Shown piece by piece: positions 49,905 through 53,209 of a stretch of DNA of 53,209 nt. Within the stretch, counting starts at the first letter, position 1. Every line of letters starts with the position of its first letter. A program made the position numbers and the translations under genes. Source of the DNA: Actinomycetota bacterium (GTDB taxonomy: Bacteria > Actinomycetota > Geothermincolia > Fen-727 > Anoxymicrobiaceae); assembly GCA_018831265.1 (NCBI GenBank), contig JAHJCO010000013.1, positions 1-53,209 on the forward strand, read 5' to 3'. Below the pieces are notes generated by a model, which worked only from the letters and a program-made list of their open reading frames with translations, was not told the origin of the DNA and did no database searches.

Positions 49905-50195
49905 TTATCTCACCCGGGCCCGCTTCTCCTTGGCCAGCTTGCCCCCGTGGCCGCGGAACATGCGGGTCGGGGCAAACTCTCCCAGCTTGTGCCCCACCAT
50001 GCTCTCCGTGATGTAGACCGGAACGTGCTTCCGGCCGTCGTGGACGGCGATGGTGTGCCCCACCATCTCGGGGAAGATGGTGCTGTCACGCGACCAGGTC
50101 TTGAGCACCATCTTCTCGTTTCGGCGGTTCAGCTCGGTGATCTTCCCGAGCAGCCGCTCGTCCACGTATGGGCCTTTCTTGAGCGATCGCGACAA
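49905..50195 (-). CDS. rpsS: 30S ribosomal protein S19
   Basis: This 96-aa protein has [56 protein letters not shown] and [17 protein letters not shown]. The TTG start at 50195 follows GGAGGG by 4 nt. Confidence 0.97.
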   Translation of the reverse strand: MSRSLKKGPYVDERLLGKITELNRRNEKMVLKTWSRDSTIFPEMVGHTIAVHDGRKHVPVYITESMVGHKLGEFAPTRMFRGHGGKLAKEKRARVR

Positions 50196-50219
50196 ATCAC
50201 CCTCCGCTTCGAATGAAGG

Positions 50220-51050
50220 CTACTTCTGCCTCCTGGTCCTCACGATGTACTTGTTCGAATGCTTCTTCTTGTCCCTGGTGCGGTAGCCCAGGGTCGGCTT
50301 GCCCCACGGCGTGACCGGGTGGCGTCCGGACTTGGACTTGCCCTCCCCGCCGCCGTGCGGGTGGTCGACCGGGTTCATGGCCGCGCCCCGGGTCTGCGGC
50401 CTGACCCCGCGGTGGCGGTTCGAGCCGGCCTTGCCGATGCTTATCAGCTCGTGCTCGGCGTTGCCGACCGACCCCACGGTGGCCCTGCACTCCTGGTGCA
50501 CCTTGCGGACCTCTCCCGAAGGCAACCGCAGGTTCACGAAGCCGCCCTCCCGGGCCATTATCTGCGCGCTGGTGCCGGCCGAGCGTACTATCTTCGCTCC
50601 CCCTCCGGGCTTGAGCTCGATGGCGTGAACCGTGGTACCGAGGGGGATGTTCGCCAGCGGGAGGCAGTTCCCGGGCCTGACGTCCACCCCGGCCCCCGAC
50701 TCGACAGTGTCGCCGACCTTGAGGTCGTTGGGGCAGAGGATGTAGCGCTTCTCCCCGTCCCGGTAGTGCAGCAGCGCGATACGCGCCGAGCGGTTGGGGT
50801 CGTACTCGATGCTTGCGACGTGAGCCGGGATCCCGTCCTTGTTGCGCCTGAAGTCGATTATCCTGTACTGGCGCTTCGCGCCGCCGCCCCGGTGTCGCGC
50901 CGTCTTGCGCCCGTGGGCGTTCCTGCCGCCGCTCTTGGTCAGCGGCTCGGTGAGCGACCTCTCCGGCTCACAGCTGGTTATCTCGGAGAAGTCCGAGACC
51001 GTGGCGAACCTCCTGCCCGGGCTGGTCGGCTTGTATTTCTTTACACCCAT
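50220..51050 (-). CDS. rplB: 50S ribosomal protein L2
   Basis: This 276-aa protein has [32 protein letters not shown], the OB and SH3-like domains and the catalytic-centre loop [20 protein letters not shown] with its conserved His. It is needed for peptidyl transfer and subunit association. Confidence 0.97.
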   Translation of the reverse strand: MGVKKYKPTSPGRRFATVSDFSEITSCEPERSLTEPLTKSGGRNAHGRKTARHRGGGAKRQYRIIDFRRNKDGIPAHVASIEYDPNRSARIALLHYRDGEKRYILCPNDLKVGDTVESGAGVDVRPGNCLPLANIPLGTTVHAIELKPGGGAKIVRSAGTSAQIMAREGGFVNLRLPSGEVRKVHQECRATVGSVGNAEHELISIGKAGSNRHRGVRPQTRGAAMNPVDHPHGGGEGKSKSGRHPVTPWGKPTLGYRTRDKKKHSNKYIVRTRRQK

Positions 51051-51060
51051 CGCTTCCCGC

Positions 51061-51348
51061 CTAACGGCTCTCGAAGAACTCTATCTTCTGGCCGACGGCC
51101 AGCGTCACCACCGCTTTCTTGCCTCGCGCGGTGCGGCCTTTGGTCAGGCCCCTGCCGCGGGGCTTCCCCTTGGTGCGGCTGGTGTTCACTCCCGTGACCT
51201 TCACGTCGAACACGGTTTCCACCGCGTCCTTGATCTCGGACTTGTTGCTGCGGGGGTCCACCATGAAGGTGTACCGCCCGTTGTCGATGCCGGCATAGGT
51301 CTTCTCACTAACCACGGGGTAAAGGATGACGTCATGCGGGTCCTTCAT
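51061..51348 (-). CDS. rplW: 50S ribosomal protein L23
   Basis: This 95-aa protein has [35 protein letters not shown] and [19 protein letters not shown]. The start is ATG 51348, 6 nt after GGGAGG; a TTG two codons earlier abuts the Shine-Dalgarno and is unlikely. It overlaps the rplD end. L23 forms the trigger factor and SRP docking site at the tunnel exit. Confidence 0.95.
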   Translation of the reverse strand: MKDPHDVILYPVVSEKTYAGIDNGRYTFMVDPRSNKSEIKDAVETVFDVKVTGVNTSRTKGKPRGRGLTKGRTARGKKAVVTLAVGQKIEFFESR

Positions 51349-51973
51349 CGCCAACCTCCCCCTGGAACTCGTCGAGCGCGCCCTTGAGGAAGAGCAGGCT
51401 CGAGAACCTCAATATGTCGTAGGTGTTCAGCTCCGCCGGCACGAACGTCTCCACGGTCGCGATGTTGCGGAACGACTTCTCGACTATCTCGTCGTCGGGT
51501 GCCACCACCAGCATGACCGGCGCGGCGACCTCCAGCCTGTCCAGTATCTCGGCGCAGGTCCTGGTGCTGGGTACGTCCAGCGTGAAGTCCTCCAGGACGG
51601 TGATGCGCTCCTCGCGCGCCGCCGCCGACAGCGCCGAGCGGAACGCGAGCCGGCGAACCTTGCGCGGCACCTTGAAGTCGTAGTCGCGCGGCTTCGGCCC
51701 GAACACGACACCCCCGCCCTTCCACAGGGGGGACCTGGAGCTGCCGGCCCGGGCGCGGCCCGTGCCCTTCTGGCGCCAGGGCTTCTTGCCCCCGCCCCGC
51801 ACCTGGCTCCGTGTCCTGCTCGAGGCCGTACCCGAGCGGGCGGCCGCCCTCAGCATCCGGACCACCTGGTGCACCGCGTACGGGTTCGGCTCGATGCCGA
51901 ACAGGGCCTCGGCCAGCTCGACCTCGCCTACCTTCTTTCCCTCGGTGTTCTTTATCTCCGCTTTCACTGACAT
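51332..51973 (-). CDS. rplD: 50S ribosomal protein L4
   Basis: This 213-aa protein has the tunnel-loop region KKPWRQKGTGRARAGSSRSP, GGGVVFGPKPRDYDFKVPRK and the C-terminal DILRFSSLLFLKGALDEF. The ATG at 51973 overlaps the rplC stop codon (TGATG). The open frame extends to 52294 inside rplC, and that part is not coding. In some bacteria L4 represses the S10 operon. Confidence 0.96.
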   Translation of the reverse strand: MSVKAEIKNTEGKKVGEVELAEALFGIEPNPYAVHQVVRMLRAAARSGTASSRTRSQVRGGGKKPWRQKGTGRARAGSSRSPLWKGGGVVFGPKPRDYDFKVPRKVRRLAFRSALSAAAREERITVLEDFTLDVPSTRTCAEILDRLEVAAPVMLVVAPDDEIVEKSFRNIATVETFVPAELNTYDILRFSSLLFLKGALDEFQGEVGDEGPA

Positions 51974-52665
51974 CACCGCTTGGCCTTGCCGGCCTTCGTC
52001 TTGACAGACTGCCTGACAATCACGCGGGCACCCTTGGGACCCGGGACGCTGCCCCTGAGAAGCAGCAGGTCGCGGTCGGGGTCCACCTCCACCACCAGCA
52101 GGTTGAGTGCCGTGACCTTCTCGGTCCCCATGTGCCCGGGGAGCTTCTTCCCCTTGAACACCCTCGAGGGTGTGGCGCACTGCCCCACGGCGCCCGGCGC
52201 CCTGTGGAACCTCGAGCCGTGTGAGCCCGGACCACCGGAGAAGCCGTGGCGCTTTATCACGCCCGCGAACCCCTTGCCCTTGCTGACCGCGCATACATCG
52301 GCGTGATCGCCCTCGGCGAACATCTCGTCGACCTTGATGCGCTGACCGGCCGAGAACTCCCTCGGGTCCAGCTGCAGCTCGGCCAGGAACCTCTGGGGAG
52401 GCGCCCCGGCGCGCGCGAAGTGACCTTCCATGGGCCTGTTAACGGCGGGTCGCCTGCGGGTGGCGGCGCCGCTCTCGCGCCGTGCCGCCTTCTCGCCGGG
52501 GATCTCCCCGAAGCCCACCTGGACGGCCTCGTAGCCGTCGGTCTCGCGCGTCTTGAGCTGGGTGACCACGCAAGGGCCGGCCTTCACCACCGTGACCGGT
52601 ATCAGCCGGTCCTCCTTGAAGACCTGGGTCATCCCCAGCTTCTCGCCCAGTATCGCTTTGCCCAT
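51973..52665 (-). CDS. rplC: 50S ribosomal protein L3
   Basis: This 230-aa protein has AILGEKLGMTQVFKEDRLIP, GFAGVIKRHGFSGGPGSHGS (the central loop near the peptidyl transferase centre), MGTEKVTALNLLVVEVDPD and a basic end. Order and spacing in the S10 operon are standard. Confidence 0.97.
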   Translation of the reverse strand: MGKAILGEKLGMTQVFKEDRLIPVTVVKAGPCVVTQLKTRETDGYEAVQVGFGEIPGEKAARRESGAATRRRPAVNRPMEGHFARAGAPPQRFLAELQLDPREFSAGQRIKVDEMFAEGDHADVCAVSKGKGFAGVIKRHGFSGGPGSHGSRFHRAPGAVGQCATPSRVFKGKKLPGHMGTEKVTALNLLVVEVDPDRDLLLLRGSVPGPKGARVIVRQSVKTKAGKAKR

Positions 52666-52707
52666 ATCGCCTGTCCTCCGGCCCGCTCGCGCGGTCGCGA
52701 CTAGTGA

Positions 52708-53016
52708 CTAGAGCTTTATCTCGATATCCACGCCCGCCGGCAGGTCCATGCCCATCAGGGCGTCGACCGTCGCCGGGGTCGGGTCCAGGATATCGATGAG
52801 CCTCTTGTGAGTCCGGATCTCGAAGTGCTCCCGGGAGTCCTTGTCCACGTGGGGCGAACGTATCACGCAGTACACGTTCTTCTCCGTGGGCAGGGGCACC
52901 GGTCCGGAGATCGCCGCTCCGGTCTTCTTGGCCGTCTCCACGATCATCCTCGCCGATTGGTCGATGATCTCGTGGTCATAAGCCTTGAGCCTGATCCGGA
53001 TCTTCTCTCTGCTCAC
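52708..53016 (-). CDS. rpsJ: 30S ribosomal protein S10
   Basis: This 102-aa protein has [39 protein letters not shown] and [15 protein letters not shown]. It is also known as the antitermination factor NusE. The GTG start lies at 53016. It is the first gene of the S10 operon, 48 bp downstream of tuf, with a palindrome in between. Confidence 0.97.
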   Translation of the reverse strand: MSREKIRIRLKAYDHEIIDQSARMIVETAKKTGAAISGPVPLPTEKNVYCVIRSPHVDKDSREHFEIRTHKRLIDILDPTPATVDALMGMDLPAGVDIEIKL

Positions 53017-53037
53017 TCGCCTACCTCTGACTCACGT

Positions 53038-53062
53038 GTCATATGTGCCCGGCACATATGAC
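53038..53062. repeat. 25-bp palindrome between tuf and rpsJ (copy K)
   Basis: GTCATATGTGCC (53038-53049) and GGCACATATGAC (53051-53062) are perfect inverted repeats around one base. The site begins 2 bp past the tuf stop codon and could act as an attenuator or processing site between the str and S10 operons. The half-site GGCACATATG also occurs at 2324-2333 beside tRNA-Thr. Confidence 0.7.
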
Positions 53063-53064
53063 CC

Positions 53065-53209
53065 TTACTTGTAGATCTTTATGACCCTCCCGGCGCCCAC
53101 GGTGCGGCCTCCCTCGCGGATGGCGAAGCGGAGGCCCTCGTCCATGGCGACCGGGGTGATCAGCTCGACGTCCATCTCGGTGTTGTCACCGGGCATGACC
53201 ATCTCCACG
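53065..53209 (-). CDS. tuf: elongation factor Tu, C-terminal end (runs off the window)
   Basis: The last 48 codons read [20 protein letters not shown], then [20 protein letters not shown] and a VIKIYK ending, the unmistakable end of EF-Tu domain 3. The stop codon is TAA at 53065-53067. The rest of the gene lies beyond the window. A tuf gene directly before rpsJ is the classical str-S10 junction. Confidence 0.96.
   Translation of the reverse strand, partial: VEMVMPGDNTEMDVELITPVAMDEGLRFAIREGGRTVGAGRVIKIYK

Overview
The window is a high-GC bacterial chromosome segment, probably from an uncultivated, deep-branching, anaerobic actinomycete-like lineage (Geothermincolia, Aquicultoria or Coriobacteriia type). 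That placement is inference. It rests on GC-rich codons, frequent TTG and GTG starts, probable leaderless promoters, a four-subunit 2-oxoacid:ferredoxin oxidoreductase, a two-subunit class I fumarase, a membrane pyrophosphatase and an intact S10-spc-alpha ribosomal supercluster. No rRNA gene is present to settle it.

Layout, left to right. 1-1695: 5' part of tilS and a CapA-like lipoprotein. 1696-2322: a scar made of a 164-bp inverted-repeat element, a 52-bp copy of the 3' end of tRNA-Thr, the tail of a PIN-domain toxin gene and the intact tRNA-Thr(CGT). 2384-9291: a surface-glycan cluster with an SGNH hydrolase, two paralogous methyltransferase-glycosyltransferase fusions (one with an added sulfotransferase-like domain), a CmcI-type O-methyltransferase and a methyltransferase with a coiled coil. 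9410-12508: porCDAB. 12731-15431: tmk-holB-ricT. 15610-21585: a compact operon topA (archaeal type)-mdh-fumA-MFS-fumB. 21778-23853: hppA. 24025-26595 (+): aminotransferase, cyclase-family hydrolase, translin-family protein. 26784-36562: SpoIIE-type sensor phosphatase, small membrane protein, alpha/beta hydrolase, PaaK-like ligase, GH35-like glycosidase, an unknown protein and a YqhA protein. 36563-37018: frameshifted vapB remnant and a second long inverted-repeat element. 37056-53209 (-): tuf (3' end)-rpsJ-rplCDWB-rpsS-rplV-rpsC-rplP-rpmC-rpsQ-rplNXE-rpsZ-rpsH-rplFR-rpsE-rpmD-rplO-secY-adk-map-infA-rpmJ-rpsMKD-rpoA-rplQ.

Functionally, the POR, malate dehydrogenase and fumarase genes suggest ferredoxin-linked carbon metabolism through C4 acids, with the pyrophosphatase conserving energy from PPi. 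The glycan cluster probably builds and decorates (methylates, perhaps sulfates) a cell-surface polymer.

The most unusual features are: (1) a loose family of short inverted-repeat elements with ends resembling GGnGyCrGrC, about eleven copies in 53 kb, mostly at gene 3' ends, three of which supply the stop codon of the adjacent gene; (2) the methyltransferase-GT2-coiled coil-sulfotransferase fusion; (3) long acidic C-terminal tails on L22, S3 and L29, encoded side by side; (4) an archaeal-type topoisomerase I heading a malate/fumarate operon whose fumarase subunits are split by a transporter gene; (5) two decayed toxin-antitoxin remnants, each near a long inverted-repeat element.
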